Below, in pieces: positions 31,732 to 38,997 of a stretch of DNA of 50,633 nt (positions are counted from its first letter, which is position 1; every line of letters begins with the position of its first letter). Source of the DNA: Lachnospiraceae bacterium (GTDB taxonomy: Bacteria > Bacillota > Clostridia > Lachnospirales > Lachnospiraceae). Below the pieces are notes generated by a model. The model was not told the DNA's origin, made no database searches, and was given only the letters and a program-made list of their open reading frames with translations. Where the stretch lies: NCBI GenBank assembly GCA_022792335.1, contig JAAWAV010000011.1, positions 1-50,633 of the forward strand, given 5' to 3'. A program made the translations under genes and the position numbers.

Positions 31732-32307
31732 ATGGCAAATAATGAATCTTTCTGCTTTGACACAAAAGAATATCTGGTTACCTTTTACTGCATTCTCGAT
31801 AAAATGGTCCAGGAAATGACAACAGCAAACCTGACGGAAAGCATTTCAAACAATTTTATTGTCCAAATGATCCCTCACCATCAAGCTGCCATCCAGATGG
31901 CTGAAAACCTCTTGAAATACAGCGACTGGTGTCCTCTTAAAACCATGGCCGAGCAGATCATAGAAGAACAGAAAAAAGAGATTGCCGATATGGAAGCGCT
32001 TCTTGGTTCCTGCTGTGAACTGATCAACTGTGACAAAGAACTCTGTCTCTATGATCGCAGGGTCTGTCAAATCCTGGAGGTCATGTTTACCGATATGGAG
32101 TTTTCCCGTCAGACAGACTCCATCGACGCCAATTTCATGCTGGAAATGATTCCCCATCATCTCGGGGCCGTCTCCATGGCAGAAAACGCGCTTCATTATG
32201 AAGTCTGCGACGGTCTTGTCCCCATTCTGGAGTCCATAATTACTTCCCAGAAACGAGGCGTGCGCCAAATGCAGTTCCTGTTACGCAGAATCGGGTATGG
32301 TATGTAA
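31732..32307 (+). CDS. DUF305 protein with two DUF305 repeats
   Basis: A 191-residue protein made of two ferritin-like DUF305 halves. Each carries the family motif: QMIPHHQAAIQMAENLL (45-61, His49-His50) and EMIPHHLGAVSMAENAL (138-154, His142-His143). The paired histidines suggest metal binding; DUF305 proteins are often tied to copper or other metals, but no enzyme activity is established. A Cys-rich centre (CCELINCDKELC) adds further possible ligands. No signal peptide, so it is cytoplasmic, unlike many DUF305 proteins. It is divergent from feo. Start at 31732 after AAGGAG. Confidence 0.85.
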   Translation: MANNESFCFDTKEYLVTFYCILDKMVQEMTTANLTESISNNFIVQMIPHHQAAIQMAENLLKYSDWCPLKTMAEQIIEEQKKEIADMEALLGSCCELINCDKELCLYDRRVCQILEVMFTDMEFSRQTDSIDANFMLEMIPHHLGAVSMAENALHYEVCDGLVPILESIITSQKRGVRQMQFLLRRIGYGM

Positions 32308-32313
32308 AACCCA

Positions 32314-32378
32314 GACGGTCAGAAAAACATCCGGTTGATTTTTCTTGTTTCTCTCAACATCAACCGGATAGAACCGTC
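32314..32378. terminator. Bidirectional terminator hairpin
   Basis: Inner stem ATCCGGTTGAT/ATCAACCGGAT (11 bp, perfect) and outer GACGGT/ACCGTC, between convergent DUF305 and metallophosphoesterase genes. Confidence 0.75.
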
Positions 32379-33507
32379 ATTTCAAAGTGATAACCACATA
32401 CTCGCAGTGTTCCTCCGTCCGGAAGGGATAGCCCCAGCCGGTAAAACCGGAAGAGACGATAATCCGGCAGTCCCCCTCCTGGTATTCACCATAATTAAGC
32501 GTTCCAAATAATTCCGAACAAACGCCAATTGGCCAGATCTGTCCCGCATGGGTATGGCCGGATACCAGGAGATCCACGCCTGCCGTCGCATTTTCCTCCG
32601 CCTCGACCGGCTGATGATCCGCCACAATTATAAATCGTTCTCTGTCTGTGCCTTTTAAAAGCTCTTCCACAGACGCCCGGCCGTTAAGATTCCCCCAGGC
32701 AGCATCCGCCCGGCCGGCAAGCAGAAGATCCTCGCCAAGTTCCACAGCCTTATCTTCCAGAATCACAATTCCGTTTTTTCTGGCTGCATCTGCCAGCTCG
32801 CTGTCTCCATAAGTCGGTTTATCAGTATAAGGCTGTCTGTCATGGTTTCCATATACATAATAAACGCCGTATCGACTTTCAATGCTGCCTAACACCTGGA
32901 AGGCCTCTTCCATGTGCTCTCTTGAAGTATTTTCTTCCACAATATCTCCGCACAGAATCACAACATCCGGTTTTTCCAGGCTGATTTCTGCCGCCTTCTC
33001 TTTTAACAGTTCTGTATCCTGAATGGTTCCGTAATGGGTATCTGTAATGAGGACCAGCCTGTAACTCTCTTCCAGCCCCTTCTCTGTTTCCATCCAATAC
33101 TCCGTACGCACCACATGACCCATGTTGAAGAATCCATAGCCTAACATTCCTGCTGTGATGACCACCGGCAGGATACCGCACCGGTAAAGCGCCTTTGCTG
33201 TCTGAAGCAGACGGTTTCCCTCTTTTCGTTTTTTCAAAAGCCGTCGGAATATGGCTGCTACAGCATCTGTCAAAATCGATACAAACGTCACATGAAGAAC
33301 CAGCATGGTCCTCGTACTCCAGAAGTTGCCGGCAAGGGCGGCAAGACCCAGGGCAGTTATCACACTCAGTACCTTTGCATTGGTTTTTTTCATCCCCGGC
33401 CGGTAAAAACCCAATATCCTTCTTATATAAAAATAAGAATAAATACCGACAAAAGCTGCCGGCAGCATTCGGAACATCAGATAGTAAACTAGATAGTAGG
33501 CCGCCAT
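32377..33507 (-). CDS. Membrane-anchored metallophosphoesterase (YkuE/YaeI-like)
   Basis: A 376-residue protein with about four N-terminal transmembrane helices (to about residue 135) and a C-terminal calcineurin-like phosphoesterase. Metal ligands are visible: ITDTHYG (D and H), CGDIVEE, YGNHDRQ, and VSGHTHAGQIWP. The substrate is unknown; relatives include lipid or UDP-sugar phosphoesterases. RBS GGAGGAG. Its promoter (33565-33595) has the 19-bp spacer and dyad of a MerR-controlled gene. It is transcribed away from the response regulator. Confidence 0.88.
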   Translation of the reverse strand: MAAYYLVYYLMFRMLPAAFVGIYSYFYIRRILGFYRPGMKKTNAKVLSVITALGLAALAGNFWSTRTMLVLHVTFVSILTDAVAAIFRRLLKKRKEGNRLLQTAKALYRCGILPVVITAGMLGYGFFNMGHVVRTEYWMETEKGLEESYRLVLITDTHYGTIQDTELLKEKAAEISLEKPDVVILCGDIVEENTSREHMEEAFQVLGSIESRYGVYYVYGNHDRQPYTDKPTYGDSELADAARKNGIVILEDKAVELGEDLLLAGRADAAWGNLNGRASVEELLKGTDRERFIIVADHQPVEAEENATAGVDLLVSGHTHAGQIWPIGVCSELFGTLNYGEYQEGDCRIIVSSGFTGWGYPFRTEEHCEYVVITLK

Positions 33508-33564
33508 GTTTCTCCTCCTGTCTGCGAAGTTTCATCTCCGGCGAAATTTCCGCCCATCTTCATC

Positions 33565-33595
33565 AGTATATACCTTCAAGTAGACTTGAAGTCAA
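33565..33595 (-). promoter_or_regulatory. MerR-type promoter of the metallophosphoesterase gene
   Basis: Minus strand TTGACT (33595-33590), 19-bp spacer, TATACT (33570-33565). Between them lies the perfect dyad CTTCAAGT-AG-ACTTGAAG (33574-33591). A long spacer with a dyad inside it is the hallmark of MerR-family activation. No MerR gene is in the window. Confidence 0.8.
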
Positions 33596-33600
33596 CCCCG

Positions 33601-33629
33601 TTGACACTTTATCCGGAACTTTTTATAAT
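33601..33629 (+). promoter_or_regulatory. Promoter of the response regulator gene
   Basis: Consensus TTGACA (33601-33606), 17-bp spacer, TATAAT (33624-33629); back to back with the MerR-type promoter. Confidence 0.9.
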
Positions 33630-33689
33630 AGTCTCAGCAGTGATAAGGTTTCACGGCCAAACAGTATGGGCAGAAAGGAGCGGCCATAG

Positions 33690-34346
33690 ATGAGAACCAT
33701 CGCAGTCATCGACGACGACGTACACATTGGAAGCATGCTGGAGGAGATCCTCACAAGAGAGGGGTATCGGACTTTACGGGCCTATTCCGGTACGGAAGCT
33801 CTGCTTCTTCTGGAACGGGAACAGCCGGACCTGCTCCTTTTGGATCTGATGTTGCCAGGTCTTTCCGGAGAAGAGGTTTTAAAAAGAATTTCCGGCATTC
33901 CAGTCATCGTCTTAAGCGCCAAAGCTGATATCCAGGACAAGGTATCTCTTCTCCTTGACGGCGCCGCCGACTATATGACAAAGCCTTTCGATACGAGGGA
34001 GCTTCTGGCCCGTATTGCCGTGCAGCTTCGAAATGCCTCCTGTACCTCTTCCGGAGTGTTTACTTTCGGCGCCCTGTCTTTGGATACAAAAGCCAGAACC
34101 GTCTCTTTGAACGGAACTTCCGTTCGCCTGACCAGAACGGAATATGCCATCTTAAAGCTCCTTATCCAGAATCCTGAACAAGTGCTCACCAAATCCCTTC
34201 TTCTGGAACGAATCAGTCTGGACACGCCGGACTGTACGGAAAGTTCCTTAAAAATCCATGTGAGCAATTTACGAAAAAAACTAAAGCAGATCGATGGAGA
34301 CGACCACATCGAAGCCATCTGGGGCATCGGTTTTCGCCTGAGATAA
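33690..34346 (+). CDS. OmpR-family response regulator
   Basis: A 218-residue two-component regulator: receiver domain (1-115) with acidic pocket DDD at 8-10, phospho-acceptor Asp52 in LLLLDLMLPGLSG and Lys78 in VLSAKAD, followed by a winged-helix DNA-binding domain (about 125-218, ending in RKKLKQIDGDDHIEAIWGIG). The partner kinase is encoded 2 kb downstream beyond an ABC exporter, so the four genes form one module. Four CTTTAC repeats just before the ABC genes are its probable target. It likely senses a cell-wall-active peptide, by analogy with similarly arranged systems. Confidence 0.93.
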   Translation: MRTIAVIDDDVHIGSMLEEILTREGYRTLRAYSGTEALLLLEREQPDLLLLDLMLPGLSGEEVLKRISGIPVIVLSAKADIQDKVSLLLDGAADYMTKPFDTRELLARIAVQLRNASCTSSGVFTFGALSLDTKARTVSLNGTSVRLTRTEYAILKLLIQNPEQVLTKSLLLERISLDTPDCTESSLKIHVSNLRKKLKQIDGDDHIEAIWGIGFRLR

Positions 34347-34427
34347 CCGAAAGCAATGTTTTCACACAGCAAGCCCTGTCAGAATGAAGGTCGTTTCCTG
34401 TCCAATCTTTTCCGGAAAAGCGCCTTG

Positions 34428-34468
34428 CTTTACCATTTCTTTACCCTTTCCTTTACTGTTTTCTTTAC
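34428..34468 (+). promoter_or_regulatory. Four CTTTAC repeats, likely response-regulator operator
   Basis: CTTTAC at 34428, 34439, 34451 and 34463: direct repeats at 11-12-12 bp pitch, one face of the helix, as bound by OmpR-type dimers. A TTTACT/TAGTAT pair (34452-34457, 34476-34481) could be the regulated promoter. A stem AGATACGG/CCGTATCT follows in the leader. Confidence 0.7.
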
Positions 34469-34544
34469 CATCCAGTAGTATCCTTGATTTCAAGATACGG
34501 CGGCAAGAGCTTCCGTATCTCAGGATAAAAGGAGGTTTTATGTT

Positions 34545-35459
34545 ATGGAATATGTTTTAACCGCCGATTCTCTTACAAAAAAGTACCGGCATTTCAAAGC
34601 CCTGGACCATCTCTCTTTGCACATTCCAAAGGGCGCTATTTATGGCATGGTAGGAAAAAACGGAGCAGGGAAAACTACATTGATCCGGATTATCTGTGGT
34701 CTGCAGGAGGCGACGGAAGGGGAATATACTCTTTATGGGAAAAAGAGTACCGATCGGGATCTTTATAAGTCCAGGAAACGGATGGGGGCCGTGGTGGAAA
34801 TGCCGTCTATCTATCTGAACATGACGGCCGAAGAAAATTTAAAGGAACAGTACCGAATCCTGGGAGTGCCCTCTTTTGAAGGAATTTCAGAGCTTCTGGA
34901 ACTGGTAGGACTTGAGAATACGAAAAAAAAGAAAGCGAAGAATTTTTCCCTGGGGATGCGCCAGCGGCTGGGCATCGCCGTCGCGCTTTGCGGGAATCCA
35001 GATTTTCTGGTGTTGGATGAACCAATCAACGGCCTGGATCCCCAAGGCATCATTGAAATGCGGGAACTGATCTTAAAGCTTAACCGGGAACGAAACATCA
35101 CGTTCCTAATCTCCAGCCACATTCTGGATGAGCTTTCCAGACTTGCCACTCATTATGGCTTTGTAGACGGCGGCCACATGGTGAGGGAGTTAAGCGCCGC
35201 ACAGTTGGAAGAAAACTGCCGCAAATGCACTCGGGTGGAGGTTACAGATATAAAAGCCCTCTCCCGCACTCTGGATAACCTGGAACTTGACTATAATGTC
35301 ATTTCCCTCAATCAGGCGGATATTTTCGCCCAGATAAATCTTTCTGAACTGGTTCATGCCCTGGATCAGGAAAACTGCCAGGTTCTCTCAGCTTCTGAAC
35401 GGGACGAGAGTCTGGAAAGCTATTTCATCAGTCTGGTAGGAGGTACAAACCATGAATAG
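34545..35459 (+). CDS. ABC exporter ATPase (BcrA/lantibiotic-immunity type)
   Basis: A 304-residue ATPase with Walker A GKNGAGKTTL (about 37-46), signature FSLGMRQRLGIA (a BcrA-like variant of LSGGQ), Walker B FLVLDEPINGLDP, and a C-terminal 80-residue extension after the core. This form is characteristic of exporters that give self-protection against bacitracin, lantibiotics or related peptides. The downstream permease gene overlaps it by 8 bases. The start has AAAGGAGG upstream. Transcription probably starts at a promoter under the CTTTAC repeats. Confidence 0.9.
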   Translation: MEYVLTADSLTKKYRHFKALDHLSLHIPKGAIYGMVGKNGAGKTTLIRIICGLQEATEGEYTLYGKKSTDRDLYKSRKRMGAVVEMPSIYLNMTAEENLKEQYRILGVPSFEGISELLELVGLENTKKKKAKNFSLGMRQRLGIAVALCGNPDFLVLDEPINGLDPQGIIEMRELILKLNRERNITFLISSHILDELSRLATHYGFVDGGHMVRELSAAQLEENCRKCTRVEVTDIKALSRTLDNLELDYNVISLNQADIFAQINLSELVHALDQENCQVLSASERDESLESYFISLVGGTNHE

Positions 35460-36288
35460 ATTATTATCTGCGGGGTTTGCCCGCCTGAAAAAAGAAAAAA
35501 CACTGTGGATCTCCATGATTTTTATGGCTCTCTTTGGAATCCTCCTTGCTGCCAGCGCTTACAAAACCTATCATAAATACGGCCTGGAGTCTTCTCTTGG
35601 GCGTTCTCTTTTTGCTTATGGACATCTGATCGGCATTCTGGCCTCCGTTTTTTCCGGCTTATTCCTGGGCACGGAATACAGCGACGGAACCATACGGAAC
35701 AAGCTGATCGCCGGGCATAAACGACTTTCCGTCTATCTCTCCGGCCTGTTTTTAAATCTGTCAGCCTCCATCCTGATGATTCTTTCCTTCCAGCTTGCCC
35801 TTTTTGTCACAGGCACCCTGCTTCTTGGAATAGGAGTTTTTTCAGTTGATGCTGATTTCCTGCTCTTCCATCTGGCGGGAGGGTTTCTCCTGACAGCCGC
35901 CTACTGCGCCATTTTCACCTTCATCAGTATGCTGGTGCAAAAACGTGCCGTCGCCTCTGTCGTCGCCATCCTCACTTCCTTTCTTTTGCTGTTTGCAGGG
36001 GCTATCGTCATGTCCCGTCTGGCTGAGCCGGAATACTGGGAGAACTACAACATCACCGCCGGCACAGAAGAAGTCGTCAAGACAGAACTGGAGCCCAATC
36101 CCCATTATCTCAGAGGAACGGAGCGGAAAGTCTATGAATTTTTGTTTGATTTTCTACCTGGCTCCCAGTCTCTCCGTCTCTCTGAAGGCGGTCTGCTCCA
36201 ATGGCCTCCTCTCCTGTATTCTCTGCTCCTCACAATTTTCTTTACCTGCGTAGGAAGCCTGCTCTTCAAAAGAAAAAATCTGAATTGA
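35452..36288 (+). CDS. ABC exporter permease (ABC-2/BcrB type)
   Basis: A 278-residue membrane protein with about six helices: one near residues 20-40, four in the central region (60-80, 105-128, 140-165, 170-190) and one at the C-terminus. A loop of about 60 residues (near 190-245) lies before the last helix on the outer face. It is the partner of the ATPase; the two genes overlap by 8 bases. GGAGGTAC is the RBS. The pair would expel a peptide or lipid from the membrane. No cognate peptide precursor or synthesis gene is present in the window. Confidence 0.85.
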   Translation: MNRLLSAGFARLKKEKTLWISMIFMALFGILLAASAYKTYHKYGLESSLGRSLFAYGHLIGILASVFSGLFLGTEYSDGTIRNKLIAGHKRLSVYLSGLFLNLSASILMILSFQLALFVTGTLLLGIGVFSVDADFLLFHLAGGFLLTAAYCAIFTFISMLVQKRAVASVVAILTSFLLLFAGAIVMSRLAEPEYWENYNITAGTEEVVKTELEPNPHYLRGTERKVYEFLFDFLPGSQSLRLSEGGLLQWPPLLYSLLLTIFFTCVGSLLFKRKNLN

Positions 36289-36322
36289 CGGCACTTTCAG
36301 TCTTTGTCCGGGAGGAAGTTTT

Positions 36323-37207
36323 ATGGTCTGGTTTTGTGTTTCCATCGTATTTCTGTTTATGAGCGTCCTCCTGTCGTTGAAAATCGCGGCCCTTCACCGG
36401 GCCGCTGACGAAATCAGACAGGAGTTTTCTGCCTGGTTTGATCGCGATACCAATACGATGATCACTCTTTCCAGCAGGGATGGGCATATGCGCCGTCTGG
36501 CTGCGGACTTAAACAGAGAGCTTGTCAGACTCCGGGACATCCGCCTTCAGTTTGAACAGGGCGACAGGGAATTAAAGGAGTCTGTGACCAACCTTTCCCA
36601 TGACCTGCGCACCCCTCTCACCGCCATCCTGGGCTATCTGGACCTTTTGGATTATGTGGAGAAACCGGAACAGATAGAACGGTATCTTTCCATGATTCGA
36701 AATCGGTCTGAGATGTTAAGGCAACAGACGGAAGAGCTGTTTGGTTACTCCATCGTGAAATCTGTATCAGAAGAAACATCTGAACTTCTCTCCCTAAACC
36801 ATATGTTGGAAGAAAGTCTGGCTTCCTATTATGGCGCTCTGACTGGCCAGGGGATCACGCCGGAGATTTCTATTCCAGCGCCGGCCGTCATGCGGCGGTT
36901 AAACCGATCCTCCCTGAATCGTATCTTTGGCAATATCATAAACAATGCTCTCAAGTATAGCGACGGGGATTTCTCTGTCTCTATGACAGCAAACGGGATC
37001 ATCGTCTTTTCCAATCGCTCCAAGGCTCTGACTCCAGTGACAGCCGGACGGCTCTTCGACCGGTTTTATACTGTGGAATCCGGTCGTCACAGTACAGGCC
37101 TTGGACTTTCCATCGCAAGGCTTCTGACGGAACAGATGAACGGAAAAATCTCTGCCGATTACCGGGACGGACGTCTCTTTATCACACTCTCTTTTCCGGA
37201 ATTTTAA
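36323..37207 (+). CDS. Sensor histidine kinase
   Basis: A 294-residue kinase with one short N-terminal membrane helix (3-20) and almost no extracytoplasmic part. HisKA holds the phospho-acceptor His93 in LSHDLRTPLTAILGYLDLL; the ATPase domain shows the N-box IINNALKYSDG and the G2-box STGLGLSIARLL. Kinases with such a small sensor, encoded with an ABC exporter, usually detect through the exporter. RBS GGGAGGAAG. The gene ends the four-gene operon and is followed by a very strong terminator. Confidence 0.92.
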   Translation: MVWFCVSIVFLFMSVLLSLKIAALHRAADEIRQEFSAWFDRDTNTMITLSSRDGHMRRLAADLNRELVRLRDIRLQFEQGDRELKESVTNLSHDLRTPLTAILGYLDLLDYVEKPEQIERYLSMIRNRSEMLRQQTEELFGYSIVKSVSEETSELLSLNHMLEESLASYYGALTGQGITPEISIPAPAVMRRLNRSSLNRIFGNIINNALKYSDGDFSVSMTANGIIVFSNRSKALTPVTAGRLFDRFYTVESGRHSTGLGLSIARLLTEQMNGKISADYRDGRLFITLSFPEF

Positions 37208-37211
37208 AGGA

Positions 37212-37255
37212 GGGGCTGTTACAATACCGTCAGTTTTTGGTATTGTAACAGCCCC
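37212..37255. terminator. Strong bidirectional terminator
   Basis: GGGGCTGTTACAATACC pairs with its exact complement at 37239-37255: 17 bp, loop of 10, T-rich flank on the plus strand. It separates the kinase gene and convergent ackA. Confidence 0.92.
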
Positions 37256-37284
37256 TTTCTTATCTTTTTCTTTTTAAACAAATT

Positions 37285-38478
37285 TTATTTTACCAGCGCA
37301 ACTGTCTCCTGCATAATAGCCAGCTCCTCATTGGTAGGAACCACTGCCACCTTCTTGGCAGAATCGTCCGCCGAGATAACCACTTCTTTGCCACGGCAGT
37401 TATTTTTCGCCGCATCGATCTTGATTCCCAGATATCCAAAGTACTCGCAAATTTTCTCACGGACCAAAGGCGCGTTCTCTCCGATACCTGCCGTAAAGGC
37501 AATAGCGTCCACACCGTTCATGGCCGCCACATAGGATCCGACGATCTTCGCTACCCGGTAGCAGAAGATATCAATCGCGTCCGCTGCAAGCTGGTTGCCG
37601 TCTCCCATGGCTTCCTCCAGATCGCGGAAATCACTGGAAAGATTCTTGGTCAGGCCCAGAACACCGGATTTCTTGTTGAGAATATTCAGAACCTCGCTGA
37701 CGCTCTTTCCTTCTTTGTTGCAGATATACTCCACTACAGCCGGATCAACATCGCCGGAACGGGTTCCCATCACAAGGCCTTCCAGAGGCGTCAGACCCAT
37801 ACTGGTATCCACACATTTGCCGTCCTTCACTGCACTGATGGAAGCGCCGTTTCCAAGGTGGCAGACAACGACTTTGGAATGATCCGGATCAAGTCCCAGA
37901 AATTTGATCGTTTCTTTAGAAACGAAACTGTGGGAGGTTCCATGGAATCCGTATTTCCGGATATGATACTTCTCATAATATTCATAAGGAATCCCGTACA
38001 TAAACGCCTTCGTGGGCATTGACTGATGGAAGGCAGTATCGAATACGGCCACATTGGGCTTGCCGGGCATCAGTTTCTGACAAGCATAAATCCCCTTCAG
38101 GTTCGCAGGATTGTGAAGCGGTCCTAAGTCGCAGCACTCCTCCACTACCTTTAACACTTCATCCGTAATGATGCAGGACTGGGTAATCTTGGCTCCGCCA
38201 TGGAGTACCCGGTGTCCGATGGCGTCTACTTCCTCCAGGGATTTTAATACGCCGCTCTTTTCGTTGACCAGTGCATCCAACACCATCTGGATAGCCTCCG
38301 TATGGGTGGGCATGGGGGCCTCTGTCACTTCCTTCTCTCCGCCTGCGGGCTGATAAATCAGACGTCCGTCAATGCCGATTCTCTCGCAAAGTCCTTTTGC
38401 CTGTACCTGCTCTGTCTCAGAATCAAGGATCTGATATTTCAGAGAAGAGCTCCCGCAGTTAATAATCAATACTTTCAT
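37285..38478 (-). CDS. ackA: Acetate kinase
   Basis: Makes ATP from acetyl phosphate, the final step of acetate fermentation; 397 residues, full length. N-terminal NCGSSSLKY (7-15), VFDTAFHQSMP, the GFHGTSH motif and GTRSGDVDP, FTAGIGENAP are conserved ASKHA phosphotransferase elements. Start at 38478 after GGAGGAAGG; the extra 31 residues of the longer frame are not supported. The usual partner, pta, is not in the window. Confidence 0.97.
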   Translation of the reverse strand: MKVLIINCGSSSLKYQILDSETEQVQAKGLCERIGIDGRLIYQPAGGEKEVTEAPMPTHTEAIQMVLDALVNEKSGVLKSLEEVDAIGHRVLHGGAKITQSCIITDEVLKVVEECCDLGPLHNPANLKGIYACQKLMPGKPNVAVFDTAFHQSMPTKAFMYGIPYEYYEKYHIRKYGFHGTSHSFVSKETIKFLGLDPDHSKVVVCHLGNGASISAVKDGKCVDTSMGLTPLEGLVMGTRSGDVDPAVVEYICNKEGKSVSEVLNILNKKSGVLGLTKNLSSDFRDLEEAMGDGNQLAADAIDIFCYRVAKIVGSYVAAMNGVDAIAFTAGIGENAPLVREKICEYFGYLGIKIDAAKNNCRGKEVVISADDSAKKVAVVPTNEELAIMQETVALVK

Positions 38479-38627
38479 GAATTTCCTTCCTCCTAAAATA
38501 ATTTTCCGTATTTTATGTAAAACACAAACTACTCTTATTCTATCGCTTTCCTCCTTCTCTGTAAAGGACATTTTCTTCTAAGTTTCTCCATAGTAACCAT
38601 CAAATTTTTTCTTTCTTATTAAGTAAC

Positions 38628-38905
38628 GGTACCGTCGCTTGACAAAGACATACACGCCCTGAACCACGATATTTGCTTGATTTTCTGCGTTATCCTTAGT
38701 CGGTGGTCCGGTACACCTCCATCGTCTGCCTTGAAAATCAAGCAAATATCAGTGGTCAGGGTTGAAAAGTCGAACAGGGATGAAATTCAGCCCCTGCAAA
38801 GCACTTGACCGACGCGTACTGGACGTACGCGGAGTGAAAGTAACGCCGCAGGAGCTGAATTTCCCCCTTTTTCGACCGTGCGTGCTCTTATCAGGCGACG
38901 GTATC
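38628..38905. other. 278-bp three-way-junction palindromic element
   Basis: P1 pairs 628-656 with 877-905 (coordinates minus 38000); it has an 8-bp core ACCGTCGC/GCGACGGT and about eight transition-type mismatches. P2 starts at the very next base: 657-685 pairs with 733-761, 28 pairs with two single-base bulges. Seven bases later P3 runs 769-876: GTCGAA/TTCGAC, GGG/CCC, GAAATTCAGC/GCTGAATTTC, CCTGC/GCAGG, CACT/AGTG and CGCGTAC/GTACGCG with a 5-base loop. P3 ends where the P1 return strand begins. No credible protein is encoded. It may be a mobile palindromic element (MITE-like) or a structured RNA. Confidence 0.8.
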
Positions 38906-38941
38906 CTGTCTATAAACAATTTATTAAATATTGATACGGCC

Positions 38942-38969
38942 TTGACTTCGCCATTTGATTTGTTATACT
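38942..38969 (+). promoter_or_regulatory. Promoter of the ftsH operon
   Basis: TTGACT (38942-38947), 16-bp spacer, TATACT (38964-38969) with extended -10 TG at 38961-38962. It lies 37 bp past the three-way element. Confidence 0.8.
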
Positions 38970-38997
38970 ACATGTAACACACGAGGAGGAACGAACG

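Noticed and set aside
38762-38977. 71-codon frame across the three-way element
   Set aside because: It follows the palindromic arms and has no RBS or known family; the DNA structure explains the sequence better.
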